Shown here piece by piece: positions 52,418 to 61,151 of a stretch of 64,000 bases of DNA. The position numbers and the translations under genes are program-made. The notes under the pieces are model-generated. The model was not told the origin of the DNA. It ran no database searches and saw nothing but the letters and a program-made list of their open reading frames with translations. Numbering within the stretch: the stretch's first letter is position 1; each line of letters begins with the position of its first letter. Origin of the DNA: Acidaminococcus hominis (GTDB lineage: Bacteria; Bacillota; Negativicutes; Acidaminococcales; Acidaminococcaceae); contig NZ_OLMM01000002.1 in assembly GCF_900291475.1 (NCBI RefSeq), forward strand, positions 2,899 to 66,898. Direction: 5' to 3'.

Positions 52418-52495
52418 AATCTCCACTCCTTGCTCCGGCTGGGCCGGAAATAATTATTAGCTTTTGCGTTCTCTGTTATTGCTATTATACCATTA

Positions 52496-54427
52496 CTAGA
52501 CGTTTTTCTTCAGGAAACCTAACAGAACGGCGCCCGCTGCCGTACCAGCAGCCAGGGAAACCAGGTACATGGGCCAGTTCTGTACAACCCCCAGAACGAA
52601 AATGCCGCCGTGGGGTGCAGGCAGGGTGCAGCCAAAGAACATGGACAGGGCACCTGCCAGGGCTGCTCCGATGGCGCAGGCAGGAATTACCCGCACCGGG
52701 TCTTCGGCAGCAAAGGGAATGGCCCCTTCGGTAATGAAGGAAAGTCCCATGATAAAGTTCGACACAGCACCGCTCCGTTCCTTCTCTGTAAATTTCTTAG
52801 GGAACAGCAGGCAGGCCACGGCAATGGCCAAAGGAGGCACCATGCCCCCTACCATGACGGAAGCCATAAAGGGAGAAGACACAGCCGCGCCGTTGGCACC
52901 CGCCAGGGAAGCCGTACCAAAAACGTAGGCCGCCTTGTTCAGGGGACCGCCAAAGTCGATGGACATCATGCCGCCCAGAATCAGCCCCATAAGAATCTTG
53001 CTGGAGCCGCTCATGGCGCTTAGGGTACCGTTGACCCAGGTGTTTACCAGACCCATGACAGGATTGATGGCCAGCACCATAAGACCGCCCATGATAATCA
53101 GGCCCAGCACCGGGTACAGCAGAATGGGTTTGATATTTTCCAGGGATTCCGGCAGGAAACCCTGGCATTTTTTCAGGGCCAGAATCAGATAGCCGGCCAC
53201 GAAACCGCCAGCCAGGGCGCCAAAGAAGCCGCTGCCCCCGGTAGAAGCCATGGCGCCAGCCACAAAGCCTACCAAAAGGCCGGGACGGTCAGCAATACTG
53301 GCGGCAATGAAACCGGCCAGCATGGGCATCATAAAGCTGAAGGCCAGGCCGCCCACTTGCTTGAAGAAGGCTGCCAGGGGCGTGCTGCTGCCGAATTGGG
53401 CCGTACCTGCGGCGCCCATATCAAACAAGAAAGCCAGGGCAATCAAGATGCCGCCGCCAATGACGAAGGGCAGCATATGGGAAACACCGTTCATCAGGTG
53501 CTTGTACACCCGTCTGGCGCCGCTTTCTTCCTGGGTGCCTTCGGCCTCGGGACCGCCGGTCTCCCCTTCAAAAACAGGGGCAGTGCCGGACAGGGCCCGG
53601 TCCAACAGCTCGTCAGCCTTGTTGATGCCGTCGGCTACTTTCACGATGACCACCCGTTTGCCCTTGAAGCGGTTCATGGGCACGTATTTGTCCGCTGCTA
53701 CGATGATGCCCTGGGCAGCGGCAATTTCCTCGGCGGTCAGGGCGTGCTTGACGCCGCTTTGGCCGTTGGTTTCTACTTTAATGGAAATGCCCCGTTTTTT
53801 GGCGTGCTGTTCCAGGCTTTCGGCAGCCATGTAGGTATGGGCAATGCCGGTGGGACAGGCAGTCACTGCCAGAATCTGGAGTGCCGGGGTTTCTGGGGCT
53901 GGGCTTTCGTCTGGAGCAGCTTCAGGACTGGCAGCAGGGGCTTCCGGCTCTGCCTTTTCTTCCGGGAATTTCTCAGCTTCTGCCTTGGCAATCAGGGCGT
54001 AGAGCGCGTCCACATCCTGCACTGCCAGCAGGGCGTCAATAAAATCCGGGTCCATTAAAAGGGTGGACAGCCGGCTCAGCACTTCCAGATGCACATTGTC
54101 TTCGGTATCCGGAGCAGCAATCAGGAAAAACAGTTTGGCCGGCTGGCCGTCCAGAGAGTCAAATTCCACTCCGTCCAGACAGCGCAGGAAGGCCAGGCCG
54201 GGCCGGGTCACTGCCGGGGTCTTGGCATGGGGAATGGCTACCCCTTCCCCTACGCCGGTGCTTCCTTCTTCTTCCCGGGCGAACACCTTGCGGGTGTATT
54301 CGGCAGGGTCGGCAATATTTCCCTGTTTCACCATTAGGGCGATCACTTGTTCCAATACGTCTTTTTTGGAAGCGGCGCTTCCGTTTAATTCTACACTTTC
54401 CCGTTTCAGTAAATCAGTAATTTGCAT
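52496..54427 (-). CDS. fruA: PTS fructose transporter subunit IIABC
   Basis: A 643-residue membrane transporter that imports and phosphorylates fructose at C1. IIA occupies about residues 1-150, with His67 in GEGVAIPHAKTP. A Pro/Ala/Glu-rich linker follows, then IIB with Cys191 in AVTACPTGIAHTYMAAESLE, and IIC from about residue 300 (HLMNGVSHMLPFVIGGGILI) with about ten helices. GAAAGGAAA precedes the ATG. Its neighbours fruK, ptsH and ptsI complete the pathway. Confidence 0.94.
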   Translation of the reverse strand: MQITDLLKRESVELNGSAASKKDVLEQVIALMVKQGNIADPAEYTRKVFAREEEGSTGVGEGVAIPHAKTPAVTRPGLAFLRCLDGVEFDSLDGQPAKLFFLIAAPDTEDNVHLEVLSRLSTLLMDPDFIDALLAVQDVDALYALIAKAEAEKFPEEKAEPEAPAASPEAAPDESPAPETPALQILAVTACPTGIAHTYMAAESLEQHAKKRGISIKVETNGQSGVKHALTAEEIAAAQGIIVAADKYVPMNRFKGKRVVIVKVADGINKADELLDRALSGTAPVFEGETGGPEAEGTQEESGARRVYKHLMNGVSHMLPFVIGGGILIALAFLFDMGAAGTAQFGSSTPLAAFFKQVGGLAFSFMMPMLAGFIAASIADRPGLLVGFVAGAMASTGGSGFFGALAGGFVAGYLILALKKCQGFLPESLENIKPILLYPVLGLIIMGGLMVLAINPVMGLVNTWVNGTLSAMSGSSKILMGLILGGMMSIDFGGPLNKAAYVFGTASLAGANGAAVSSPFMASVMVGGMVPPLAIAVACLLFPKKFTEKERSGAVSNFIMGLSFITEGAIPFAAEDPVRVIPACAIGAALAGALSMFFGCTLPAPHGGIFVLGVVQNWPMYLVSLAAGTAAGAVLLGFLKKNV

Positions 54428-54442
54428 GCTGGTTTCCTTTCG

Positions 54443-55348
54443 TTACTGCAATTCCTGCATCAGTTGTTCAATGGCGTCGCCTGTGGCAAGGCCCATGGCA
54501 AAAGCCGTAGCCGAGCCTGCACAAATCCCCAGGCGCAGGGCATAGGTGTAATCTTGGGTCTTCTGGTAGCCAGCCAAAAAACCAGCTACCATGCTGTCCC
54601 CGGCCCCCACGGTGTTTACGGGAGTGCCGGCGGGAGCGGCGCTGGTATGCACCACGCCCTGTGCATCCACCAGGAGGGCACCGCCAGCTCCCAGGGAAAT
54701 CAAAACGTTTCTGGCTCCCAGCCGCTGGAGTTCCAGGGCCGCGTCAACCAAGTCCTGCCGGGTTGGCAGGGGCCGCTGGAGCAGTTCTTCCAGTTCTTCC
54801 CGGTTGGGCTTAATCAGGAAGGGACCGGCGGGCAGGGCTGCTTTCAGCAGCTCACCTGTGGCGTCCACTACGCAGGGGACCTGCTTTGCCGCCATTTTGG
54901 CAGTCAGGTCCCAGTACAGGGTATCGGCCCCGCCGCTGGGCTTGGCCCCGGAAAGCACCAGCATATCCTCTGGGGTCAGTTGGTCCAGCTGGGCTTCCAA
55001 CCGGGACAGATCCTCTGGGGACACCTGGGGCCCCTGGCCGTTGATGGCCGTTTCCTTGCTGCCCCGCACCTTGACGTTTATCCGGGAAAAGCCGCTGCTT
55101 ACCGGCAGCAGCTCTGCGGGAATGCCGTACTGTGCCAAAAGGCGTTCAATCTCGTCCCCGGTAAAGCCGGCCTTAAAGCCCAGGGCTTTGGTAGAAACTC
55201 CCAGGTGGGTAAGAATAATGGACACGTTGATGCCCTTGCCCCCGGGGAAAATTTCCTCGGCCTGGGTCCGGTTGATGTTCCCCACCTGAAACTGGGGCAC
55301 GGTCACCACATAATCCAGGCTGGGATTAAAGGTTACGGTATAAATCAT
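54443..55348 (-). CDS. fruK: 1-phosphofructokinase
   Basis: A 301-residue PfkB-family kinase converting fructose 1-phosphate to fructose 1,6-bisphosphate. PfkB signatures are GGKGINVSIILTHLG near the start and VNTVGAGDSMVAGFLAGY with the catalytic Asp near the end, plus KPNREELEELL. GAGGAAC precedes the ATG. It is directly upstream of fruA (15-base gap) and downstream of the ChbG-like gene. Confidence 0.94.
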   Translation of the reverse strand: MIYTVTFNPSLDYVVTVPQFQVGNINRTQAEEIFPGGKGINVSIILTHLGVSTKALGFKAGFTGDEIERLLAQYGIPAELLPVSSGFSRINVKVRGSKETAINGQGPQVSPEDLSRLEAQLDQLTPEDMLVLSGAKPSGGADTLYWDLTAKMAAKQVPCVVDATGELLKAALPAGPFLIKPNREELEELLQRPLPTRQDLVDAALELQRLGARNVLISLGAGGALLVDAQGVVHTSAAPAGTPVNTVGAGDSMVAGFLAGYQKTQDYTYALRLGICAGSATAFAMGLATGDAIEQLMQELQ

Positions 55349-55365
55349 AAAAGTTCCTCGCGTTC

Positions 55366-56217
55366 TTATAAATCGGTGAAATTAATTACGGAAATCCCCT
55401 GGCTTTTCACCAGGTCCAGGTTTTGGGGCGCTGTTACTGCGGTCAGTTCGGCTTCAAAATCGTGGTCCCACTGGATAGCTGGCTGGAGCACTGCGTTGTC
55501 CGTGCCCGGGTGCAGCATCACTTCCGTGGTGCCTTCCTGAAGCTGCAGCAGAATGGTCCGGAAATTGCTCAGGTCCACCGCCTCCCCGGCCACAATGCCG
55601 CCAAAGTAATCGGGGGTAAGAAAGCCCCTGGCCTTGGCCTTGGACCGGGCCCGCTCTGCCAGCAGATGAAGGCCCATACGGCCCACCTGCTCACCCAGGT
55701 TGCTTTTCCGGGTGGCCAGCAGGGACACAGGAATGGCGGGAATCCGCACCCGTTTTACCCCGCAGCCTTCGCAGAGGCTCAGGATAATGTCGATGATTCC
55801 CGGCAGCACGTGCATATGCTGGTGGCTGTCAGCGTGGGTGGGACGCAGGCCGGTGGCCAAAAAAGCTTCCAGCTGGGCCTTGCATTCTTTTTTCACGTCA
55901 CTTCTGCGGACCTTGCCGCTGAGATACTGCTTCACAAACTCCTTGTGGCTGGGGAAGAATTCACCGGTCTTGGGGTCAATCAGGGACGGAATCTCCCTAA
56001 TTGGCAGCACCGGTTTGCCGTTTACCAGGGTGAAATGGATGCCCAGTCCCAGTTCCGGGTGGGTTTTGGCAATATCCACCGCTTCCTGGAAGGCTTCCCC
56101 GGTAACCATTACCGTGGCAGAACGGATAAGCCCCTGCTCCACCCCTTGGCGCACCGCCGCATTAATATAGGAATGCCGGCCAAAATCGTCGGCATTAACA
56201 ATCAACTTTTTGGTCAT
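55366..56217 (-). CDS. ChbG/YdjC family carbohydrate deacetylase
   Basis: A 283-residue metal-dependent deacetylase. Metal and catalytic residues are visible in LIVNADDFGRHSYINAAV (Asp pair), LGLGIHFTLVNGKPVL (His) and PTHADSHQHMHVLPGI (His cluster). Members remove acetyl from N-acetylated di- or oligosaccharides. It heads the fru gene run, 17 bases before fruK, so the operon may process an acetylated sugar as well as fructose. Confidence 0.88.
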   Translation of the reverse strand: MTKKLIVNADDFGRHSYINAAVRQGVEQGLIRSATVMVTGEAFQEAVDIAKTHPELGLGIHFTLVNGKPVLPIREIPSLIDPKTGEFFPSHKEFVKQYLSGKVRRSDVKKECKAQLEAFLATGLRPTHADSHQHMHVLPGIIDIILSLCEGCGVKRVRIPAIPVSLLATRKSNLGEQVGRMGLHLLAERARSKAKARGFLTPDYFGGIVAGEAVDLSNFRTILLQLQEGTTEVMLHPGTDNAVLQPAIQWDHDFEAELTAVTAPQNLDLVKSQGISVINFTDL

Positions 56218-56712
56218 AATCTAAGCCTGCCCTTATTTGAATACTTGATATTCTATTGTATCGTAAAATGAGGAGCTTGTCACTTATGAAACGAAAAGCC
56301 GATGCAGGCTTTCCAGCAAATTGGTCAATTTTGTTAGTAGCTTGACAGGAACGTGCTTGTTTTGTAATATTTCTATTAATAGAAGAAGACTGGACCCTGA
56401 TGAGGACCTGTTGACCAGCAGCTTGTTGGGGAGTACTCTCTTCTTCATGGCCAGAAGGGCGCAGGGCTTGCTGCGTTCTTTTTTTGTGGGAAAATAGGCA
56501 CCTGGCTGGGACGGTACCGAAAGGCTGGTCAGGCAAAAGTGTTGCAGCTGGCCATTCGTTTCTTAGTAAAAGCTCCCCTAACAGCAGTTTTTCTCCGTTG
56601 TTCCTGGTTTCCCTACAACCGCAGCCAATTTAGCAGAAATCTGTGCTATAATGATTCCATATCAGTACTCTGGGATAGGAGCACTGAGAAAACGCACCAA
56701 GGAGCGCTACGC
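56218..56712. other. Divergent intergenic region
   Basis: The gap between chbG (minus) and the ECF component gene (plus) shows no credible gene. A plus-strand TATAAT lies at 56647-56652, 60 bases before the ECF gene, without a clear -35. No FMN riboswitch blocks were seen despite the RibU-like product. Open frames here have no ribosome sites. Confidence 0.4.
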
Positions 56713-57324
56713 ATGATCAACGAATACAAAACCCGTTCCCGGGTCTTTATAGGGGTGCTGGGGGCTTTGTCCTCCCTGCTTATGGCTTTCGAGTTTCCGC
56801 TGCCCTTTGCCCCGGCGTATATGAAATTTGAGATTTCCGATGTGGCGGCGATTATGGCGGGCTTTTTTCTGCGGCCCGGTGCAGCTGCTCTGACAGCCCT
56901 GATCAAGATTCTCATCAAGGTGTTTCTCACCGGCAGCAGTACGGCTTTTGTGGGAGAATGGATGGCCCTGTTCTGCAGCCTGGCCTATGTGCTGCCGGCG
57001 TCCTATTTCTACCACCAGTTCCGCACCACCCAAAGTGCCATTCCTGCGCTGCTGTTGGGTACGGGCTTTGCCAGCTTGTTTGCGGTGCTGGCCAACCGGT
57101 ACGTGGCCCTGCCCCTGTACGTCAAGATGTTTGGGATTTCCCTAGATACCATTGTGAAAATGGGCTCCGCCACCAACCCTTTCGTGCACTCTCTCAATGG
57201 GTTTCTGCTGCTGACGGTATTTCCCTTTAACCTGATTAAATACGGAATTGTATCCCTGGTGAGCTTCCTGCTGTTCAAAAAATCCAGCAAAGCCCTGGCG
57301 GACCTGATCAACAAAAATCGCTAA
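56713..57324 (+). CDS. ECF transporter S component (RibU-like)
   Basis: A 203-residue membrane protein with about six helices. It is the substrate-binding part of an energy-coupling-factor importer; the ATPases and T component are not in this window. The segments AYMKFEISDVAAIMAGFFLR and PGAAALTALIKILIKVFLTG resemble RibU-type riboflavin carriers. I chose ATG 56713 after AAGGAG. The ACT-domain gene follows by about 30 bases. Riboflavin is the likely substrate but other vitamins are possible. Confidence 0.82.
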   Translation: MINEYKTRSRVFIGVLGALSSLLMAFEFPLPFAPAYMKFEISDVAAIMAGFFLRPGAAALTALIKILIKVFLTGSSTAFVGEWMALFCSLAYVLPASYFYHQFRTTQSAIPALLLGTGFASLFAVLANRYVALPLYVKMFGISLDTIVKMGSATNPFVHSLNGFLLLTVFPFNLIKYGIVSLVSFLLFKKSSKALADLINKNR

Positions 57325-57356
57325 CGATAAACCTGAATGAAGAAAGGATGCTGAGT

Positions 57357-57734
57357 ATGACTGTGGCTTTGGAACTAAAACCCCTGCCCTACGACCTGAC
57401 GGTCTGCAAGGTGGCTTCTCCCAAGGAGCTGCCTTTGTCCAGTGATTTTTATTTTGTGGGGAAAACGGACGAGGAACTGTCCCTGGTCTGTCTGACTAAA
57501 GATGTACCGGCAGCAGCGGAACCCCGGGATGATGGCTGGAAGGCTTTCCGCATCCAGGGAGTCCTGGATTTTTCCCTGATGGGCATTTTGTCCAAACTGT
57601 CCGGAATTCTGGCCGAAAATCACATTGGCATTTTCGCCGTATCCACCTACAATACGGATTATATCCTGGTTAAGAAGGAAAACTTTACGAAGGCCCTGGA
57701 CGTTTTGGCGGGGGCAGGCTACCTGATTCTGTAG
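57357..57734 (+). CDS. ACT domain-containing protein
   Basis: A 125-residue protein. The C-terminal half is an ACT-type fold of the CASTOR-like group (VLDFSLMGILSKLSGILAEN, GIFAVSTYNTDYILVKKENF), and the N-terminal half is a related fold (YDLTVCKVASPKELPLSSDF). Such proteins often bind amino acids. I chose ATG 57357 with AAAGGA upstream. It is probably co-transcribed with the ECF component gene, which gives no clear functional link. Confidence 0.85.
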   Translation: MTVALELKPLPYDLTVCKVASPKELPLSSDFYFVGKTDEELSLVCLTKDVPAAAEPRDDGWKAFRIQGVLDFSLMGILSKLSGILAENHIGIFAVSTYNTDYILVKKENFTKALDVLAGAGYLIL

Positions 57735-57754
57735 CCAGCCGCCTATGGTCAACA

Positions 57755-57803
57755 AAAAAGGAAGAACAGCTTGAGGAGTACCTGAAGCCGTTCTTCCTTT
57801 TTA
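57755..57803. terminator. Terminator between convergent genes
   Basis: GGAAGAACAGCTT pairs with AAGCCGTTCTTCC with one mismatch. A and T tracts on either side suit both the ACT gene and the aldo/keto reductase gene. Confidence 0.85.
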
Positions 57804-57821
57804 TTTTTTCAAGGCCAATTC

Positions 57822-58691
57822 TTAGCCTTTATATTTCCCGCCAAAAACGGGGAATTTGCCGGCAGCGCCGTAATCGTCATAATGGACGTTTTTCAAGGTT
57901 TCCATATCGGCGTCACTGATGGTAAAGTCCACCGCGGCATTGCTCTTCATATGGTCGGGGTTTGCCGTCTTGGGCAACACCACCGTACCCAGCTGCAGGT
58001 CATAGCGCAGGTAGAGCTGGGGCACGGTTACGTTGTACTTGTGGGAAATTTCCTGCACGGCGCCAATGTTCATGGCTGCTCCGTGGGCAATGGGGGCGTA
58101 GGCTTCCACCTGGATGCCCTGGGTCTTGCAGTAGTCCAGGAGGGCTGCCGGGGTATGGCCCACATGGCACAGGACCTGGTCCACCATAGGTTTGGTGCCG
58201 CAATGCTTGATAATATTGTCCAGGTCTTCCTGAAGGAAGTTGGACACGCCAATGGCCCGGAGTTTCCCTGCCAGATAAGCATCTTCCAGGGCTTTCCAGA
58301 CTTCTACGTTTTCTGCAAAATAACGGTTTTCCGACTGGTTTACCACTTTCCAGGGCTGGGGGCTGTGGATAATCATCAAATCCAGGTAGTCCAGACCCAT
58401 TTTTTCCAGGGTGGCGTCAATGGACGCTTTGGCGCTTTGGTAATCCTTGTGTTCTGCGGCCACCTTGCTGGTCACAAACAGCTTATCCCGGCTAATGCCG
58501 CAGGTGCGGATGCCTTCCCCTACCCCGGCTTCATTGCCGTAGGCCTGGGCCGTATCAAACAGGCGGTAGCCGATTTGCGCAGCGGCCCGGACGGCGTCTG
58601 CTGCGTCTTTGTCTTCAATAAACCAGGTACCCAAACCAAATACGGGAATGTGTACCCCATTGGCTAGCTGTAAGGTTTCGTCAAAAATCAT
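57822..58691 (-). CDS. Aldo/keto reductase
   Basis: A 289-residue NADPH oxidoreductase. It has VHIPVFGLGTWFIE, the catalytic Asp/Tyr in GYRLFDTAQAYGNEAGVGEG, Lys in FVTSKVAAEHKD, His in LMIIHSPQPW, then GVSNFLQEDLDNII and VLPKTANPDHMKSN. AGAAGGAA precedes the ATG. It is last in a five-gene minus-strand operon with an FMN reductase, a carboxymuconolactone decarboxylase-like protein, a cupin and a cyclophilin-like protein. The substrate is unknown. Confidence 0.9.
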   Translation of the reverse strand: MIFDETLQLANGVHIPVFGLGTWFIEDKDAADAVRAAAQIGYRLFDTAQAYGNEAGVGEGIRTCGISRDKLFVTSKVAAEHKDYQSAKASIDATLEKMGLDYLDLMIIHSPQPWKVVNQSENRYFAENVEVWKALEDAYLAGKLRAIGVSNFLQEDLDNIIKHCGTKPMVDQVLCHVGHTPAALLDYCKTQGIQVEAYAPIAHGAAMNIGAVQEISHKYNVTVPQLYLRYDLQLGTVVLPKTANPDHMKSNAAVDFTISDADMETLKNVHYDDYGAAGKFPVFGGKYKG

Positions 58692-58706
58692 CGTAATTCC
58701 TTCTTT

Positions 58707-59225
58707 CTATAAGTTCCGGCCGAAGTCATACAGCTTCTGCCGCATTTTCTCAGTTTTGTTCTGGCTGCCGGCGGCGGTAAAAATGCCCCGGTTCCGACAC
58801 CCCAGATAGTCGATAAATACGTTTTTGTACCAGGTTTCTACCGCAGCGTACACCCCGGGAGAACCGGAGCTAAGAAGCAGTGCGCTGTCCCGGATGGTAC
58901 GGGGCATACCGGTGGCGTGCATCCGCTGGATGGCTGCCAGCAGCTGGGCCGAAGCCTCAAAAAAATAGATGGGACTGGCCAGCACCAGCAGCTCCGCCTG
59001 CCCTAGGGCTGCGATAACCTGGGGGTGGTCGTCCTTTTGGATGCACTTGCCCTGGCCCCTGCCGTGGCAGTACTCACAGCCCAAGCACCCGGCAATTTTC
59101 ATAGAGGCCACCGGCAGCACGGTCACGGTATGACCGGCTTCTTGGGCTCCTTCTCTAAAGGCGTCCACCAGGAAGGCGGTATTGCCGTGGGGCCGGGGAC
59201 TGCCGTTAAGCACCACGATATTCAC
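58707..59225 (-). CDS. NADPH-dependent FMN reductase / flavodoxin family protein
   Basis: A 172-residue flavoprotein. The FMN phosphate loop is VVLNGSPRPHGNTAFLVDAF. A Cys pair lies in GCLGCEYCHGRGQGKC, which in this family may sit near the flavin or bind metal, and ELLVLASPIYFFEASAQLLA is the typical PIY segment. Start is GTG 59225, overlapping the stop of the upstream gene (GTGA), so translation is coupled. The longer open frame to 59453 is not used. Confidence 0.88.
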   Translation of the reverse strand: MNIVVLNGSPRPHGNTAFLVDAFREGAQEAGHTVTVLPVASMKIAGCLGCEYCHGRGQGKCIQKDDHPQVIAALGQAELLVLASPIYFFEASAQLLAAIQRMHATGMPRTIRDSALLLSSGSPGVYAAVETWYKNVFIDYLGCRNRGIFTAAGSQNKTEKMRQKLYDFGRNL

Positions 59226-59542
59226 TTGGCATAGACCTCCTTGGCATAGCGGAAGGCGGCCCAGGCTTTGGGCCACCCAGCGTAGAAAGCAGCCTGGGTG
59301 AGGATTTCCGCCATTTCTTCTTTGGTTACGCCGTTTTCCCTGGCTTTGGCAATATGGAATTTCAGGGAGCTGTCCAGCACACCGCTGGCCATAAGCGCCG
59401 TTACCGTAACAATGCTCCGGGTCTTCAGGGGCAGTTCTTTTTCCCGGGCCCAAACTTCCCCAAACAGAACGTCATCATTCAAATGGGCGAACTCCGGTGC
59501 AAAGTCTCCCAATTGATCTTTGCCTGCAGTGACTTTTGCCAT
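59222..59542 (-). CDS. Carboxymuconolactone decarboxylase family protein
   Basis: A 106-residue helical protein of the CMD/AhpD-like family (FAHLNDDVLFGEVWAREKEL, LKTRSIVTVTALMASGVLDS, LKFHIAKARENGVTKEEMAE). The CxxC of AhpD is absent, so a peroxidase role is unlikely; the pattern matches the CMD branch. AGGAGGAA precedes the ATG. It overlaps the FMN reductase gene downstream. Confidence 0.9.
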   Translation of the reverse strand: MAKVTAGKDQLGDFAPEFAHLNDDVLFGEVWAREKELPLKTRSIVTVTALMASGVLDSSLKFHIAKARENGVTKEEMAEILTQAAFYAGWPKAWAAFRYAKEVYAK

Positions 59543-59554
59543 GATTGCTTCCTC

Positions 59555-59959
59555 CTATTTCAACTTGTTATAGTCTTCAGCGGCTACGGGTTCCAGCCAC
59601 TCGGTGGAACTGTTTTCGCCGGGAACGCCAATGGACAGGTGCTGGAACCATTCATTTTGGGCAGCGCCGTGCCAGTGTTTCACTCCTTCGGGGATATTCA
59701 CCACATCGCCGGGCTTCAGTTCCCGGGCAGGTTTGCCCCATTCCTGGTACCAGCCCCGGCCGGCGGTGACAATGAGAATCTGGCCGCCGCCCTTGGACGC
59801 ATGGTGAATATGCCAGTTGTTCCGGCAGCCCGGTTCAAAGGTTACGTTGGAAATATGCACCTGCTCCTTGGAAATGGGATACAGGTAGCTTTGTCCTACA
59901 AAATATTTGGCATAGGCATCATTGGTCTTGCCAATAGGAAATACGCTGAGTTCTTTCAT
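59555..59959 (-). CDS. Cupin domain protein
   Basis: A 134-residue single-domain cupin. Motif 1 is CRNNWHIHHASKGGGQILIV, giving His ligands and a later Gln in place of the usual Glu region. Motif 2 is GDVVNIPEGVKHWHGAAQNE with the second His. It probably binds a metal. GTGGAGGAA precedes the ATG. The next gene starts 12 bases downstream. The family often accompanies CMD-like proteins, as it does here. Confidence 0.88.
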   Translation of the reverse strand: MKELSVFPIGKTNDAYAKYFVGQSYLYPISKEQVHISNVTFEPGCRNNWHIHHASKGGGQILIVTAGRGWYQEWGKPARELKPGDVVNIPEGVKHWHGAAQNEWFQHLSIGVPGENSSTEWLEPVAAEDYNKLK

Positions 59960-59961
59960 GA

Positions 59962-60330
59962 TTATTCCTCCACCCTTTCAAATTTGATTTTGGTATCGCC
60001 CAGGTTTTTGAAAAACGTTACGTCATCAGCAATGTGCCCGATGGGCTGCTGTTCAAAGATTTCCCCATTCTGGGCATAGAGAATCACCAGGCTGCCCCGG
60101 GGCGGCCAATAGGAAATATCGCCAATTTTGTAGCCGGTATACTTGGCTTCTTTGGCAGGCAGGCTGCCCTTGCCCATCCGGAAGCACATTTCCCGTTCAT
60201 ATAAATTCTGCATGGAATAGGTCTGGGGCAATTTGTTCCACAGCGCCCGGACAGCTTCGTTTTCCTGCAATTTGGCAACGAGAACGTGTTTCCCTGCCGT
60301 TATTTTGATTTTGCGTTCTTTTTCGGTCAT
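59962..60330 (-). CDS. Cyclophilin-like fold protein
   Basis: A 122-residue protein of the cyclophilin_like family (ITAGKHVLVAKLQENEAVRA, YKIGDISYWPPRGSLVILYA). These share the cyclophilin barrel but usually lack proline isomerase residues; the function is unknown. It is first in the five-gene redox operon, two bases before the cupin gene. An upstream promoter could not be assigned. Confidence 0.83.
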   Translation of the reverse strand: MTEKERKIKITAGKHVLVAKLQENEAVRALWNKLPQTYSMQNLYEREMCFRMGKGSLPAKEAKYTGYKIGDISYWPPRGSLVILYAQNGEIFEQQPIGHIADDVTFFKNLGDTKIKFERVEE

Positions 60331-60514
60331 GCTGCATCCCGCTTTCTTGAGGATTTGCCAGAAAGAAAGGAGCCTGACAGGCTTCCTTTTCCTTACAAGT
60401 ACACTATAATCCTTTTGCAGGCGTATGTAAAAGGCCTATATTTTATAAAGCGTTATACAATTTATGCATGGAAGTTTCAGCGGACTCCCTGCCAAAAACG
60501 CCATTTTTCAGCGC

Positions 60515-60553
60515 AAAAAAGCCAGGCAAAAGGAGGCTTCCTTCTGTCTGGCT
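60515..60553 (-). terminator. Terminator of the PPOX gene
   Basis: On the minus strand AGCCAGACAGAAGGA pairs with TCCTTTTGCCTGGCT, followed by TTTTT. It lies about 35 bases past the restored stop at 60588. Confidence 0.8.
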
Positions 60554-60587
60554 CTGCTGCGGTTCCAGCCGTATTTTTTCTGCTGTC

Positions 60588-61054
60588 TTAGCGTCTGGCC
60601 TTACCGGTAAGCTGCTCTACCTGCATCTCATAGACCCGGGTTCTGTCTTTAGCGGCCTGGGTATATTTTTGGCGCCCTTTTCCAGAAATTGGGGTGCGTA
60701 CTTGGTGCCAAACTTCAAAAGGCCCTGAACCTTTTCTTCCCCGGTGAGTTCCCGCAGGGTACCAAAACAAATGGCGGAAATATACCGGGTGCTGAATTGC
60801 TCCGGCAGAGGCTCGGTAGGGCCTACGACCGTAAAGCAGGCCTTGGAGCAATAGGCCAGGTTGTCGATTTTATGCCCTTCCACAGCACAATGGAAGGTGA
60901 TCAGGCCGGGATCCTCGTACACAAAGGAAATGGGCACGCCGTAGGGATACCCGTCCCTGCCCATGGTGGACAGGACGCCATACTGCTGTTGTTTCAACAA
61001 AGCAATGGCTTCCTCGTTGGGAATCTGCCGATCTTTCCGTCGCATTTCGTACAT
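60588..61054 (-). pseudogene. NimA-like pyridoxamine 5'-phosphate oxidase family gene, frameshifted
   Basis: A flavin-binding split-barrel protein. The frame from 61054 reads MRRKDRQIPNEEAIALLKQQ, GVLSTMGRDGYPYGVPISFV and FHCAVEGHKIDNLAYCSKAC, typical of NimA-like proteins. After EKGAKNIP the frame changes: the expected ending AKDRTRVYEMQVEQLTGKAR lies in the next frame, down to 60588. One missing base in ATACCCAGG (about 60660) explains it. As read, the protein ends at 60617 with a wrong tail of about 13 residues. Function may be partly kept, or the base may be a sequence error. Confidence 0.8.
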
Positions 61055-61151
61055 AAGTTTTACTCTCCTTAAACTTTCTTTCTAATATATAGTAATCCTA
61101 CTGTCTTAGTATTATACTCCTTGCGAATTTCCTGACAAGGGGTCCTGGGAA

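Noticed and set aside
56539-56712. FMN riboswitch before the RibU-like gene, or an N-terminal extension of that gene
   Set aside because: The conserved FMN blocks are missing, and the upstream frame has no ribosome site, while AAGGAG precedes the ATG at 56713.
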